A DNA stretch of 64,000 bases from Neoalteromonas flava (GTDB lineage: Bacteria > Pseudomonadota > Gammaproteobacteria > Enterobacterales > Alteromonadaceae), in the NCBI RefSeq assembly GCF_002807685.1, contig NZ_PEAX01000007.1, positions 1-64,000 on the forward strand. The letters are read 5' to 3'. Of the stretch, positions 1 through 9,639 are shown in pieces; position 1 is the first letter of the stretch, and each line of letters begins with the position of its first letter. The translations under genes were made by a program, and so were the position numbers. Below the pieces are notes generated by a model. The model saw only the letters and a program-made list of their open reading frames with translations. It was not told the DNA's origin and made no database searches.

Positions 1-106
1 TAAGTCCTGGAAGGGTTGTTATAGACGATGACGTTGATAGGCAGGGTGTGGAAGCGTTGCAAGGCGTTAAGCTAACCTGTACTAATTGCCCGAGAGGCTT
101 AACCAT
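1..106 (+). rRNA. rrl: 23S rRNA, 3' end (partial)
   Basis: The first ~106 bases match the conserved 3' end of bacterial 23S rRNA, including 'gctaacctgtactaattgcc' and the terminal 'cgagaggcttaacca'. The rest of the gene lies upstream of the window. The exact 3' end is estimated by comparison with the Escherichia coli molecule. The 194 bases up to the 5S gene are an ordinary transcribed spacer; I see no tRNA in it. Confidence 0.96.
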
Positions 107-300
107 ACAACACCTAATGTGTTTGTGGTGGCAATCGTAAGACCATACAAAACGCGCTCTTAGATTAAATTACAGCTTTTTCCTTATTGTTTAAGTAAGG
201 CTGACTTAACAAACTCCTCAAGAGTACTGTGAGTCCTCCTTGCGCAAATGTCACGATGAAAGCTTCGCAATCATCATGAATTTGCACGATAACCAGTTTA

Positions 301-418
301 TGTCTGGCGACAATAGCGACGTGGTACCACCTGACTCCATTCCGAACTCAGAAGTGAAACACGTTAGCGGCGATGGTAGTGTGGGGTCTCCCCATGTGAG
401 AGTAGCACATCGCCAGAC
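301..418 (+). rRNA. rrf: 5S rRNA
   Basis: The sequence follows the gammaproteobacterial 5S consensus, with 'ccgaactcagaagtgaaac' and 'gatggtagtgtggggtctcc' at the expected places. The ends pair with each other (tgtctggcg at the start, cgccaga at the finish), giving a length near 118. It is the last gene of the rRNA operon. An overlapping reading frame beginning near base 240 is a chance product of this RNA gene. Confidence 0.97.
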
Positions 419-428
419 TCCCATTCCG

Positions 429-465
429 AAAAAGCCCTTCTCGTGTGAGAGGGGCTTTTTTATTT
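429..465 (+). terminator. rRNA operon terminator
   Basis: A 14-bp stem (aaaaagccc-ttctc pairing with gagaggggcttttt, one G-T pair) with a four-base loop is followed by a T-rich tail. It starts about ten bases after the 5S gene and is a textbook intrinsic terminator. Confidence 0.93.
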
Positions 466-472
466 CCAGAAA

Positions 473-655
473 CTAGTCTCTAGGTCTTGTTTTTTTGTTT
501 TTTGGATCAGGGTCGATGTACCACTCACCATCTCGGTAATAGCCAGTCCAATCAGGTAAATCGTTAGTACCATCTTCGTTTCTGCCTCCTGAAACTAAAT
601 GCGTATCTGCTTTGTTAAGTTCTTCAATTTAGTGTTGATTAATTTGACATTTCAT
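473..655 (-). pseudogene. Broken double-glycine leader peptide (bacteriocin-like) gene
   Basis: An ATG at 655 has a good ribosome site (aaaaaggat, eight bases away) and opens a 60-codon frame ending at TAG 473-475, but codon 9 is TAA (629-631). Reading through the stop gives MKCQINQH, stop, then IEELNKADTHLVSGG and a 36-residue hydrophilic tail rich in Asp, Trp and Tyr (DWTGYYRDGEWYIDPDP). The ELNK...VSGG block is the hallmark of class II bacteriocin and natural-product precursor leaders cut after Gly-Gly by C39-peptidase ABC exporters. One base change at the first position of codon 9 would restore a 60-residue precursor. No exporter lies nearby. I infer a recently inactivated gene; a sequencing error or a non-AUG restart at ATT 628 are the alternatives. 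Confidence 0.6.
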
Positions 656-745
656 AATCGATCCTTTTTAGTTAGTAAGTGCCCTCAAATTGAATTACAA
701 GTTGGGGCTATTTGAATACTAAGATTTGGACATAAGCTACTAGTT

Positions 746-3700
746 ATGGGACGACTTTTTAATAATTTCATAAGATCAGGGATTATTGTGGCCATATTCT
801 TATTTGGAATTTTGGGATATTCCATTGCAAGTCCCCTCGTACAAACTTATGAAGAGGTAGATAAAAGCGATATAGGTTTAATTCATAAAATCTTTGATGG
901 TGGCCACCGGATTTGGCTCGGCTCTGAGAATGGCTTATTTTTCTACTCGAAAGGAGCTTACTTTCAAATAATATCATTTCCACAAACAGCTCCAGTAACA
1001 GCGATATTAGCGACAACAGACTACTTATTTATTGGTACATCAGGTAATGGCATGTACATAGCGTTGCTTGATCCTTCACAAGAGCTAATTTTTACAAAAT
1101 TGGATTCTGAAAATCTTAACTTTATTTATGATCTTGCTTTTTCGGGGGAATTTGGAGTACTGGTTAGCGCATTCGATTCTGTGAACAAGATTTCCGTTCT
1201 TACTAACGGAGATTATTTAATTGAACCAATAGCATCAACTGTCAATGCCTTTACAATCTTGGAGAACGATAAAGATTTATATTATCAAAATGGAAACAGT
1301 CTAATTCGTCTAGATCTTAGTAATGACACATATACCAAGTTAGAGTTGTCTCCTCAACTTGGCGAAACGTTTGTAATAAATAAAATAAAGCTTTTAAATG
1401 ACGATGAATTATTTTTAGGAACCAGTAGAGGATTAGTAAAAGTTAAGCTAACTGGTTCTGAATTTGGGGCCGTGCGAACTGCTCTAGAGAATCAAAATGT
1501 CACAGAAATTCAAAATTTTGGCACCGGCCAAAACATCGTGTATTCCGAAAAAATTTATCTGATTGATGAACATTTAAACATTGTTAAGTCAGTAAATATG
1601 TTTGAAAATTTTGTCTCTGATAAAGAGTTTTCGTATGTACATCAGCTATTTAAAAAAAATGGGAAAATAGCAATGGCATCCCCTCTGTCGGGTTTCTTTT
1701 GGCTGCCCCTAGGATTTTCCTCAATAAACAAAGCGAAATTTAATGGGAAGAAACTGCGAATTGAAAACGTTTCAGAATTTATGGAACTTTTGATTTTATA
1801 TGATGGACACGAGTTATTCATTCACGACAGATTAACGTTTGAGATAAATCCATTTTCTGAGTATTTGGAAATAGGTGAAGTTGACCAGTTTATTGTAAAT
1901 GGTTCGGATGATTTAGTGACCGCTTCGTCAAATATTATTCGGGTGTTTGATAGTTCGATCAAGCTTATTGACTCTTATGAATTGGACTCTTCAATAGTCA
2001 GTCTTAAAGATTTTTCCGGCGATACAATTGCGCTTACCGAAAACGGCAAACTATACAGGCTTGTAAACAAAGGTATAAGTGAGATCCACCTAAACTTTTC
2101 TCCAAATGAGATTTTTGTTACTTCTGACTCTCTATTTGCCTTAGATTATTATCAAGGTCTTTACTCAACTAATACTTACGAAACATGGCATACATATGAT
2201 GTATCGAATTTAACTGAAGATATTCCGATTGATTGTGTCGAGAAATCGCCTACGGGAACTATTTATTTCTGTACAAGCGGATTCGGAATTCAAGTTCTTA
2301 GCAACGAGAGTTCTACTTTAGTTAATTCTAAGTTGAACGACCTAATACACTCTAGATATATCAGGGACATTGCCATAGATCTACAAGGGAACTTATGGGT
2401 TGCGACAAATGCAGGCTTGTATAGAGTAAGCGCGAACGCAGAATGGAAACAAAAAATAAATACCCGTATAGGAATTAAAGACGGAGACTTTGAATTTGAG
2501 GGATTGCGATATTCGCGAGACGATCAATTAGTTGTCACTGGAGATGATGATTCATATATTTTGAACATGAGTCAGTTAATCCCTGTACTAAATGAGTTAC
2601 TAGTTAGTTCCAATCCCGTTTACGTTGATGATATTACAATTTATTCAGGGAAAGGAGAATATCCAGCCCTAAGGGAAAAAATCCCAAAAACTACGAAGGG
2701 GAATTTTGTTGCTGAAATTAAAAGCGACGTCTACCAGTTCGATGTTCACTTTGCTGCGGTCGATCCCATCGATCATAATTACCTAGATTTCGAATATAGA
2801 CTTATTGGTTTAAGTGAAAATTGGCAACTAGCTAAAAGAGGTACTAGTACTGCTTCATATTCGGCTCTTCCATTCGGCGATTATGAGTTTCAGGTGAGAG
2901 CTGTAGATTACCAATCAAAAGAACAGCAACCAATTACATCTCAGAAGATTCGAGTTTTGCCACCTATATGGCTGACCCAAGCCGCTTTTTTAATCTACTT
3001 TCTGCTAGCAGTTTTACTCTACTTTTTATTTTTAATCTTGGCGAAAAAAGCAAAGAAAAGGCAACTAAAATTTGCTGAAGATTATGCAGAAGAGAGGACA
3101 ATGGCTTTACACGAGAAGCTTACCAACTTGAAGGAAGCTTTGGTAAAAGAAAAGACTATATTTTCAAGTTTGTCTGCAGAATTAAGAACTCCCCTGACAT
3201 ACCTTCAAGGCTGGTTGACAAAATCAATTCAATCAAACAAACCTGACGTTATTAAGGACAGCATCAATTCTTCATTAAATACTGTGCAAAGAGTAAATTG
3301 TTTAATTGAGCAGTTCGATGAAATTGAAAACCTTGTTGGTAATGAACGTTTATTTGAAGTAACAGTGGAAGTGCGCTCTTCAATAAATAGTCTAGTTGAG
3401 TCCTTTGAGCAAATAGCCAAGTTACGGGGAATTAGAATCTCTATTAAGGGTGGGAAAGGATTATACATACGTACCCATAAAAGCTCATTTGAAAGGATTT
3501 TTTCCAACCTTATTGGGAATGCAATAAAGTACACATTACCTAATACGGAAGTCACTTTATCCATTAAAAAGAAGGTAGAGAAGGTCGTTATTTCAATAAT
3601 TGACCAAGGGGAAGGTATTCAAGAAAGTGAACTTCATCAAATCTTTGAGCGATTTTCTAAACTCGACAACAATTCACAACTTGAAGGAAGCGGCCTAGGT

Positions 3701-4771
3701 TTAGCCGTCGTTAAAGAGCAACTAGAAGCTAATAATGGTGAAATTCGCGTTGAAAGTTCCATTGGTGTGGGAACAGAATTTCATGTCATTTTTAAACTCA
3801 CTGAGCCCCCTAAATCAGCAAATGAAAAAGCTGATATGGATCCAAATAAGATAGCAATTTTGGACAAGTCTTCCTTAACGCTAGATGGTAGTCACGACGA
3901 GCTTAAAAGCAGCCTTGTTACAATGGCAGACAAAGCGACAGTTTTGATTGCCGATTCCTCAGTACATATTCGTAATTATCTTGCAGATATGTTTGAACCA
4001 ACGTACCACTGTATTCGCAGTGTTAATGGTAAAGAAGCACTAGATATTGCATTGACTGTGATGCCTAACGTAATTATTGCAGATATAGATTTGCCGCTAT
4101 TAAACGGTTTAAAGTTAACGACCAAAATTAGGGAAAATGAGCAAACAAGTACTATCCCAATTATTATTATTTCTGCTAATTCAGACAGAAGTACTAAGAT
4201 AAATGCTCTCAGTAGTAAAGCTGATGACTTTATCCTAAAACCTTTTGAAGCTGCAGAAATTAAATTCAAAGTTGAACAAATTATTAAAATGAGGCCAAAG
4301 TTAGATGCTCAATTGGATAAGAGTGAACTAGCGAAACCTGAGACCGTGATAGATCTTGAGCATATCGTTATGCCTGAATTTGATGAAGAAAAAGATCAAC
4401 GGTTCTATATGCAACTTGTTGTATTACTGCAACAAAATTATCAGGATCCAAACTTTAACAAAGATTTTGCTGCAACAAGTATGAATTGTACAGAGAGACA
4501 AATAAACAGAAAACTTAATGACTTCCTTGGTTTAAGTTTCACAAGTTTTGTTAAGCAATACAGATTAAAGAAAGCAGCTAAGAAACTATTAAACTCCAGT
4601 AATATTTCTGAGGTAGCCTTTGACTTGGGCTTTGGATCCCCTTCATATTTCGGAATGTGCTTCAGGGACTACTATGAAATGACGCCCTCTCAGTTTATTG
4701 CATGTGGCGGTAATGTAAGCTTAGTTAAGAATAAAAGTAAAAAGGGTACAAAAGTAGCTAAGAGCAATTAA
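746..4771 (+). CDS. Hybrid two-component sensor / AraC-type regulator (HTCS-like), H-box His missing
   Basis: A 1341-residue one-piece signalling protein. Order: signal or anchor segment (10-28), beta-propeller sensor of the regulator-propeller type (about 35-650), Y_Y_Y domain (about 655-735), membrane segment (about 745-770), coiled linker, dimerisation domain (about 800-865), HATPase (about 900-1015; N box NLIGNAIKYT, G boxes DQGEGI and GSGLGLAV), receiver (about 1065-1180; acceptor D1113, Lys in ILKPF), and AraC helix-turn-helix (about 1222-1322). Such proteins usually sense oligosaccharides in the periplasm and regulate uptake genes. Here the H-box reads SLSAELRTPL, so residue 811 is Ala where the phosphorylated His belongs; the kinase core otherwise looks intact. 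The gene is visibly A/T-richer than what follows and stands alone after the rRNA operon. Its target is unknown. The start has only a weak ribosome site. Confidence 0.88.
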   Translation: MGRLFNNFIRSGIIVAIFLFGILGYSIASPLVQTYEEVDKSDIGLIHKIFDGGHRIWLGSENGLFFYSKGAYFQIISFPQTAPVTAILATTDYLFIGTSGNGMYIALLDPSQELIFTKLDSENLNFIYDLAFSGEFGVLVSAFDSVNKISVLTNGDYLIEPIASTVNAFTILENDKDLYYQNGNSLIRLDLSNDTYTKLELSPQLGETFVINKIKLLNDDELFLGTSRGLVKVKLTGSEFGAVRTALENQNVTEIQNFGTGQNIVYSEKIYLIDEHLNIVKSVNMFENFVSDKEFSYVHQLFKKNGKIAMASPLSGFFWLPLGFSSINKAKFNGKKLRIENVSEFMELLILYDGHELFIHDRLTFEINPFSEYLEIGEVDQFIVNGSDDLVTASSNIIRVFDSSIKLIDSYELDSSIVSLKDFSGDTIALTENGKLYRLVNKGISEIHLNFSPNEIFVTSDSLFALDYYQGLYSTNTYETWHTYDVSNLTEDIPIDCVEKSPTGTIYFCTSGFGIQVLSNESSTLVNSKLNDLIHSRYIRDIAIDLQGNLWVATNAGLYRVSANAEWKQKINTRIGIKDGDFEFEGLRYSRDDQLVVTGDDDSYILNMSQLIPVLNELLVSSNPVYVDDITIYSGKGEYPALREKIPKTTKGNFVAEIKSDVYQFDVHFAAVDPIDHNYLDFEYRLIGLSENWQLAKRGTSTASYSALPFGDYEFQVRAVDYQSKEQQPITSQKIRVLPPIWLTQAAFLIYFLLAVLLYFLFLILAKKAKKRQLKFAEDYAEERTMALHEKLTNLKEALVKEKTIFSSLSAELRTPLTYLQGWLTKSIQSNKPDVIKDSINSSLNTVQRVNCLIEQFDEIENLVGNERLFEVTVEVRSSINSLVESFEQIAKLRGIRISIKGGKGLYIRTHKSSFERIFSNLIGNAIKYTLPNTEVTLSIKKKVEKVVISIIDQGEGIQESELHQIFERFSKLDNNSQLEGSGLGLAVVKEQLEANNGEIRVESSIGVGTEFHVIFKLTEPPKSANEKADMDPNKIAILDKSSLTLDGSHDELKSSLVTMADKATVLIADSSVHIRNYLADMFEPTYHCIRSVNGKEALDIALTVMPNVIIADIDLPLLNGLKLTTKIRENEQTSTIPIIIISANSDRSTKINALSSKADDFILKPFEAAEIKFKVEQIIKMRPKLDAQLDKSELAKPETVIDLEHIVMPEFDEEKDQRFYMQLVVLLQQNYQDPNFNKDFAATSMNCTERQINRKLNDFLGLSFTSFVKQYRLKKAAKKLLNSSNISEVAFDLGFGSPSYFGMCFRDYYEMTPSQFIACGGNVSLVKNKSKKGTKVAKSN

Positions 4772-4927
4772 GTTTATTAGACAGCGTTCTGTGCTTATAC
4801 CAATACTCCCCAGTTAATTTGGCTAATCTACTATGTACTTTCAGCGTATCTTCTGAGCATTTGCAAATGTTCTAGACTAACCAAGATTCCATTCTTAAGT
4901 AAATTCACTAGTTGCAGTTTAGTCACC

Positions 4928-5791
4928 TTACTCAATATTCTGGATCTGCTCGCGCATTTGCTCAATCAACACTTTTAGCTCAACGGCTGATTGGGTGATC
5001 TCGGCATTGATAGATTTACTACCAAGAGTGTTCGATTCGCGATTAAACTCTTGCATCATAAAATCCAATCGGCGGCCGATTGCTCCGCCTTTGTTGAGGA
5101 TTTTCTGGGTTTCGCTCACGTGTGAGTTTAAGCGATCGAGCTCTTCCGCTACATCAATGCGTTGAGCTAGCATAACCATCTCTTGCTCGATACGGGTTGG
5201 ATCTAATTCAACCTTGGCTTCTTCAAAGCGAGTAAGTATGCGTTCGCGTTGCCATTCTACGATGCTTGGCATGAGCTTACTGACTTTCTCTACCTCTACT
5301 AATATGCCTTCAAGGCGTTGCTCTATCATTGCCTTGAGGTTCTTTCCCTCGGTTGCCCGAGAATCTTTAAACTCATTAAGCGCTTGATCAAAGCCTTTTA
5401 GGATTTCGGCTTGAATGGTATCCATGTCAGCTTCTTCTGCTGATACAACACCTGGCCAACGCAAAATGTCCACTGGGTTTACGCCCGTTGACTGCCCGTG
5501 TGATTGCACCCAGTCAGCCGCATGCATCAATTGTTTGGCCAATTCTTCATTTAAACTAAGTTTACCTACTGCCCCATCATTCGCCGTAAAGCGTAAATTA
5601 CATTCTACTTTGCCGCGTTGTAGCGCTTTACGAAAACGCTCGCGTAGCAGTGGCTCTAGGGCTCGAAACTGTTCCGGGAGGCGAAAGTAAGTTTCAAGAA
5701 ACCGTTGGTTTACAGAACGAATTTCCCACACCGCCGTGCCCCAATCACCTTTGACTTCGTGGCGTGCAAATCCTGTCATGCTGTAAATCAT
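4928..5791 (-). CDS. yicC: YicC family endoribonuclease
   Basis: The 287-residue product begins MIYSMTGFARHEVKG and contains WEIRSVNQRFLETYFRLPEQ, closely matching the YicC family along its whole length, including the C-terminal DUF1732 part (GAIGRRLDFMMQEFNRE). YicC is known as an endoribonuclease acting on structured RNA, linked to small-RNA decay and stationary phase. The ATG at 5791 was chosen over one ten codons upstream because GGGAG lies eight bases before it and the protein then has the usual family length and N-terminus. It is transcribed away from the peptidase and rph genes. Confidence 0.93.
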   Translation of the reverse strand: MIYSMTGFARHEVKGDWGTAVWEIRSVNQRFLETYFRLPEQFRALEPLLRERFRKALQRGKVECNLRFTANDGAVGKLSLNEELAKQLMHAADWVQSHGQSTGVNPVDILRWPGVVSAEEADMDTIQAEILKGFDQALNEFKDSRATEGKNLKAMIEQRLEGILVEVEKVSKLMPSIVEWQRERILTRFEEAKVELDPTRIEQEMVMLAQRIDVAEELDRLNSHVSETQKILNKGGAIGRRLDFMMQEFNRESNTLGSKSINAEITQSAVELKVLIEQMREQIQNIE

Positions 5792-5959
5792 TGTAAAAAC
5801 TCCCGAAAAAATTTTATTCAAAACGAATATTTCGACTAGTTTACCTTATTTTGACTATCGACCCGAACGAGATTTTTTACTATGCTCGGCTGGTCGTGTT
5901 TGTTTGTAACTAAATGTTTCAAACAAATGGAGTTTTATTGATTCAAAGGACTGAAAAGC

Positions 5960-7906
5960 ATGATCCTGATTACACGCTTACTGCTGGTTGCAGCGGTAGT
6001 ATTCCCTTGTCTATTACGAGCAGAAATTGTTCCTCCCGCAGACTTTGCCAAAGACGCAAACTACGCATCGGCAAAAATTTCCCCTGATGGTACTAAACTA
6101 GCGGTTGCCATTCGTTCAAAAGGTAAACGCCGCCTTGCGGTCTTCGACATGGCAACATTTGAAGTAATTGGCGGGGCGGACCTAGGAGAAGGCGCCGAAA
6201 TTGGCAATTACTACTGGGCCAACAACGAGCGTATTATCACCGAAATATGGGAGCGTTACGGTTGGAAAGAACAAGCTGACAACTTCGGCGAGTTATTTGC
6301 CGTAGACTACGATGGCTCTAACGCCGAGATTATTTACGGTTATCGTGCAGGGGAGCAGCAGTCAGGCACCCGCATGAAGCGCCGCGAAGCGGTAAGAGGT
6401 TGGGCACAGATTATTAGCATGTTACCCAACGATGATGACCATATCCTTATCTCATCTACGCCCATGTCAGATGATGCTTCGAAACTAGCGAGCGTACATA
6501 AGTTAAATGTTTACACAGGGCGCCTGTCCAATGACAAGGTATTAGCACCGGTACCCCTGGCACGTTTTATCGCGAATCGTGAAGGCGAGCTAAAATTTGC
6601 TGCTGGCTTAGACAAAGATTCTGAAGACCGCGCGTATAAGTATGAGAATGAACAGTGGGTTGAAATCACCAATGATTTTGGCGCTGACTTTGTACCGCTG
6701 GCATTAACTCAAGCGGGTGACGCGCTATATTACTTTGCGTTACATGATTCGGGTAAGCAGGGTCTTTATTCTTTTGATTTAACGAGTGGAAGTAGCAAGC
6801 TAATTTATGTGGATGAAAAGGTCTCTATCACTGACGTGAATTTTAACGCCGACCGCAGCGAAGTATATGCTTTGCAAGTGGACGATGGTTTTCCCACCTA
6901 CGTCATGCTTAATTCAACCAGCCAAGAGTCGCAATTGTTTAAAGCTTTTCTTGCGACGTTTGCAGGTTACGAAATAAACATTACCAGTCGCTCTCGTGAC
7001 CGCTCTAAGTGGTTACTGTATGTGAGTAATGACATTGATGCGGGTAGCTTTTATTTATACGACAAAGAGAAAAACCGGCTTGCGCAATTGTTTGCAAACT
7101 TCGATCACATAGATATCAACTTAATGGCGCAATCGTCGCCTATTGAGTTTGAATCTTTTGATGGAATGAATGTAGCCGGTTATTTAACTTACCCAGTCAA
7201 CTACAAAGCAGACACCAAGATTCCGCTGGTCACCTTGGTGCATGGTGGCCCGCACGGGATCCGGGACTTCTGGAATTTTGACCGCGAGGTTCAAATGCTA
7301 GCGGCCCAAGGGTATGCAGTGTTACGGGTTAATTATCGTGGCTCGGGTGGTTACGGTGAAGCGTTTGAAACAGCAGGGTATCGCCAGTGGGGAGATGCTA
7401 TTCAAAAAGACATTGTTGCCGGTACTGAATGGGTAATCAACCAAGGTAAGATAGACCCAAATAAAGTCTGTATTATGGGAGCTAGTTTTGGTGGTTATTC
7501 GGCCATGATGTCGTCAGTACTTTATCCTGATTTATTTACTTGCACTGTTGCAACTGTTGGAGTGTATGACTTACAGCTAATGTATGACGAGGGGGATATT
7601 CCAAAACGCTTTTTTGGTAAAGATTACCTTGAAAAAGCCATTGGCTCAGATCCTGATGAATTACGCGATTTCTCACCGCTAACGCATGTCGCCAAGCTTA
7701 AAGCGGAAGTGTTGATTGCCCATGGTGAAAAGGATGAACGCGTTCCGTTTACCCATGCAAAACGTTTACGTGCTGCGCTTGAAGCACACAATAAGTCTTT
7801 TGAATGGTTCGTTAAATCCTCGGAAGCACATGGCTTCTACGATGAAGCTAATCGTACAGAATACTATGAAACGGTGGCGTCCTTTCTTGCCAAGCACCTA
7901 AAGTAA
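5960..7906 (+). CDS. S9 family serine peptidase (prolyl oligopeptidase / acylaminoacyl-peptidase type), exported
   Basis: The 648-residue product has a signal peptide (about residues 1-20, ending LLRA), an N-terminal propeller-like region (about 25-380) and a C-terminal alpha/beta hydrolase (about 400-648). The triad is visible: nucleophile S509 in GASFGGYS, D592 in GEKDERVP and H624 in SEAHGFYD. HGGPHG forms the expected oxyanion loop. It should cut short peptides in the periplasm. It sits between yicC and rph, which are direct neighbours in Escherichia coli. An AAAGGA motif nine bases before the ATG supports the start. A hairpin at 7922-7943 separates it from rph. Confidence 0.9.
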   Translation: MILITRLLLVAAVVFPCLLRAEIVPPADFAKDANYASAKISPDGTKLAVAIRSKGKRRLAVFDMATFEVIGGADLGEGAEIGNYYWANNERIITEIWERYGWKEQADNFGELFAVDYDGSNAEIIYGYRAGEQQSGTRMKRREAVRGWAQIISMLPNDDDHILISSTPMSDDASKLASVHKLNVYTGRLSNDKVLAPVPLARFIANREGELKFAAGLDKDSEDRAYKYENEQWVEITNDFGADFVPLALTQAGDALYYFALHDSGKQGLYSFDLTSGSSKLIYVDEKVSITDVNFNADRSEVYALQVDDGFPTYVMLNSTSQESQLFKAFLATFAGYEINITSRSRDRSKWLLYVSNDIDAGSFYLYDKEKNRLAQLFANFDHIDINLMAQSSPIEFESFDGMNVAGYLTYPVNYKADTKIPLVTLVHGGPHGIRDFWNFDREVQMLAAQGYAVLRVNYRGSGGYGEAFETAGYRQWGDAIQKDIVAGTEWVINQGKIDPNKVCIMGASFGGYSAMMSSVLYPDLFTCTVATVGVYDLQLMYDEGDIPKRFFGKDYLEKAIGSDPDELRDFSPLTHVAKLKAEVLIAHGEKDERVPFTHAKRLRAALEAHNKSFEWFVKSSEAHGFYDEANRTEYYETVASFLAKHLK

Positions 7907-7921
7907 TTATTTAGTGTTACA

Positions 7922-7943
7922 GAGGCAGAGAGTTTTCTGCCTC
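7922..7943 (+). terminator. Hairpin between S9 peptidase and rph
   Basis: A perfect 8-bp stem (gaggcaga / tctgcctc) with a six-base loop lies 15 bases after the peptidase stop. A C-rich run, not a T-run, follows, so it may terminate poorly or act by blocking 3' decay. Confidence 0.45.
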
Positions 7944-8016
7944 CCCCTCCCGCCAGCGCGCGCATTACGCTATACTTCGCCGGATTAATTCATCTAGCCA
8001 TTTTTAGGAGAGCCGC

Positions 8017-8730
8017 ATGCGCCCAAGCGGAAGAACCGCCAGTCAGATCCGCCCCGTTACCATTACTCGCAATTACACGTGTCACGCAGAGGGCTCAGTA
8101 TTAATTGAGTTTGGTAATACCAAAGTTATCTGTAATGCGACGGTGGAAGAAGGTGTACCGCGTTTTATGAAGGGCCAAGGTAAAGGCTGGATCACGGCAG
8201 AGTACAGCATGCTACCGCGTGCTACGCATACCCGTTCAGCGCGTGAAGCGGCGCGTGGCAAGCAGGGTGGGCGCACACTGGAAATTCAACGTTTGATTGC
8301 ACGTTCATTGCGCGCCGCAGTTGATTTGAGCATTCTTGGCGAGAACACCATAACCGTCGATTGCGACGTAATCCAAGCCGATGGCGGTACGCGTACCGCG
8401 TCAATCACTGGAGCCTGTGTCGCGCTGGTTGATGCGCTCACACATATGCGCAGCAAGAACATCATCAAGGCAAACCCACTTAAGCACATGATCGCTGCGT
8501 TATCAGTTGGCATTTATGATGGCTCTGCAGTGGCAGATCTTGAATATGTTGAAGACTCAGCGGCAGAAACAGACATGAATATTGTCATGACTGACACTGG
8601 TAAACTCATCGAAGTACAAGGCACCGCAGAGGGCGAACCTTTTAGCTTTGAAGAGCTTGATGAGCTACTTACGATTGCCAAAGCCGGCCTGAAAGAGCTT
8701 TTCGAAGCACAGAAATTAGCATTAAGTTAA
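8017..8730 (+). CDS. rph: Ribonuclease PH
   Basis: The 237-residue product begins [20 protein letters not shown] and carries the family blocks [37 protein letters not shown] and [19 protein letters not shown]. RNase PH is a phosphate-dependent 3'-5' exonuclease that trims tRNA 3' ends as a ring-shaped hexamer. The length is normal and the RXXR-type arginines ([16 protein letters not shown]) are present. A TTTAGGAG ribosome site precedes the start. The pyrE start follows nine bases after the stop, so the two are probably co-transcribed as in other gammaproteobacteria. Confidence 0.97.
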   Translation: MRPSGRTASQIRPVTITRNYTCHAEGSVLIEFGNTKVICNATVEEGVPRFMKGQGKGWITAEYSMLPRATHTRSAREAARGKQGGRTLEIQRLIARSLRAAVDLSILGENTITVDCDVIQADGGTRTASITGACVALVDALTHMRSKNIIKANPLKHMIAALSVGIYDGSAVADLEYVEDSAAETDMNIVMTDTGKLIEVQGTAEGEPFSFEELDELLTIAKAGLKELFEAQKLALS

Positions 8731-8739
8731 GGTGAAGTG

Positions 8740-9378
8740 ATGCGCGATTATCAGCGAGCGTTTATTGAGTTTGCCATCAACCGCGGCGTATTAAAATTTG
8801 GCGAATTCACATTAAAGTCGGGGCGTACCAGCCCGTACTTTTTTAATGCTGGGTTGTTCAATACCGGTGGCGACTTAGCCAAGCTAGGCCGTTTTTATGC
8901 CAGTGCATTGGTTGAGTCCAGGGTGGATTTTGATTTACTGTTCGGCCCTGCCTATAAGGGCATTCCTATTGCTACCACCACAGCGGTGGCTTTAGCCAAT
9001 GAACATAACCAAGATGTACCTTATTGCTTTAACCGCAAAGAGGCCAAAACCCACGGAGAAGGTGGCAACTTGGTCGGCAGTCCATTGAGTGGCAATGTGA
9101 TGTTGGTGGACGATGTGATCACGGCTGGTACGGCCATTCGTGAATCCATGCAGCTCATTGAAGCGCATCAAGCTAATTTAGCAGGCGTGTTGATTGCACT
9201 GGATCGCCAAGAGCGTGGGCAAGGTGAACTGTCTGCCATTCAAGAAGTCGAGCGTGACTTCAATACTCAGGTGATTGCGATTGTGACGTTAGCGGACGTG
9301 GTGAGTTATTTAACCGAGCAGGGCAAACAGGCAGAAGTCGCTAAAATTAATCAATACCGCGAGCAGTATGGCATCTGA
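8740..9378 (+). CDS. pyrE: Orotate phosphoribosyltransferase
   Basis: The 212-residue product ([20 protein letters not shown]) transfers phosphoribosyl from PRPP to orotate, step five of pyrimidine synthesis. The PRPP-binding motif is [16 protein letters not shown]; the catalytic loop is [16 protein letters not shown]. Its length matches the Escherichia coli enzyme. The ATG at 8740 is preferred over the GTG directly before it because AAGGTG stands at the right distance and the N-terminus matches the family. Its 3' end overlaps tusA by 11 bases, suggesting translational coupling. Confidence 0.97.
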   Translation: MRDYQRAFIEFAINRGVLKFGEFTLKSGRTSPYFFNAGLFNTGGDLAKLGRFYASALVESRVDFDLLFGPAYKGIPIATTTAVALANEHNQDVPYCFNRKEAKTHGEGGNLVGSPLSGNVMLVDDVITAGTAIRESMQLIEAHQANLAGVLIALDRQERGQGELSAIQEVERDFNTQVIAIVTLADVVSYLTEQGKQAEVAKINQYREQYGI

Positions 9379-9625
9379 TTTCGACCATGATTTTGCTGCT
9401 ACCCATGAAGCGCTGGATGCCATGGGGTTGCGCTGTCCTGAGCCTGTTATGATGATACGCATGCGTATGCGGAAAATGACGGAGGGTGAAACCTTGAGTG
9501 TGCTCGCTGACGATCCTGCCACAGTGCGCGACATTCCTAGTTTTTGTCGCTTTATGGACCACATTCTGGTTGCCGCAGAAATAGAAAAAGCCCCATTTCG
9601 ATATATCATCAAAAAGGGGCTTTAG
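9368..9625 (+). CDS. tusA: Sulfur carrier protein TusA
   Basis: The 85-residue product has the TusA signature [13 protein letters not shown], whose Cys carries the persulfide passed from IscS to TusBCD/TusE for 2-thiouridine in tRNA. The C-terminal block [17 protein letters not shown] is equally typical. The start lies inside the end of pyrE and lacks a strong ribosome site, consistent with coupled translation. Other family members act in molybdopterin or haem pathways, but similarity to TusA proper is high. Confidence 0.94.
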   Translation: MASDFDHDFAATHEALDAMGLRCPEPVMMIRMRMRKMTEGETLSVLADDPATVRDIPSFCRFMDHILVAAEIEKAPFRYIIKKGL

Positions 9626-9639
9626 CACTTATCCAATCT

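Noticed and set aside
240-476. A 78-codon open frame across the 5S rRNA gene
   Set aside because: It lies over the 5S gene and its terminator, has no ribosome site and encodes no recognisable protein.
9585-9623. Inverted repeat aaagcccc / ggggcttt overlapping the end of tusA
   Set aside because: The loop is 21 bases, the second arm is within the last codons and stop, and there is no T-run, so it was not listed as the terminator.
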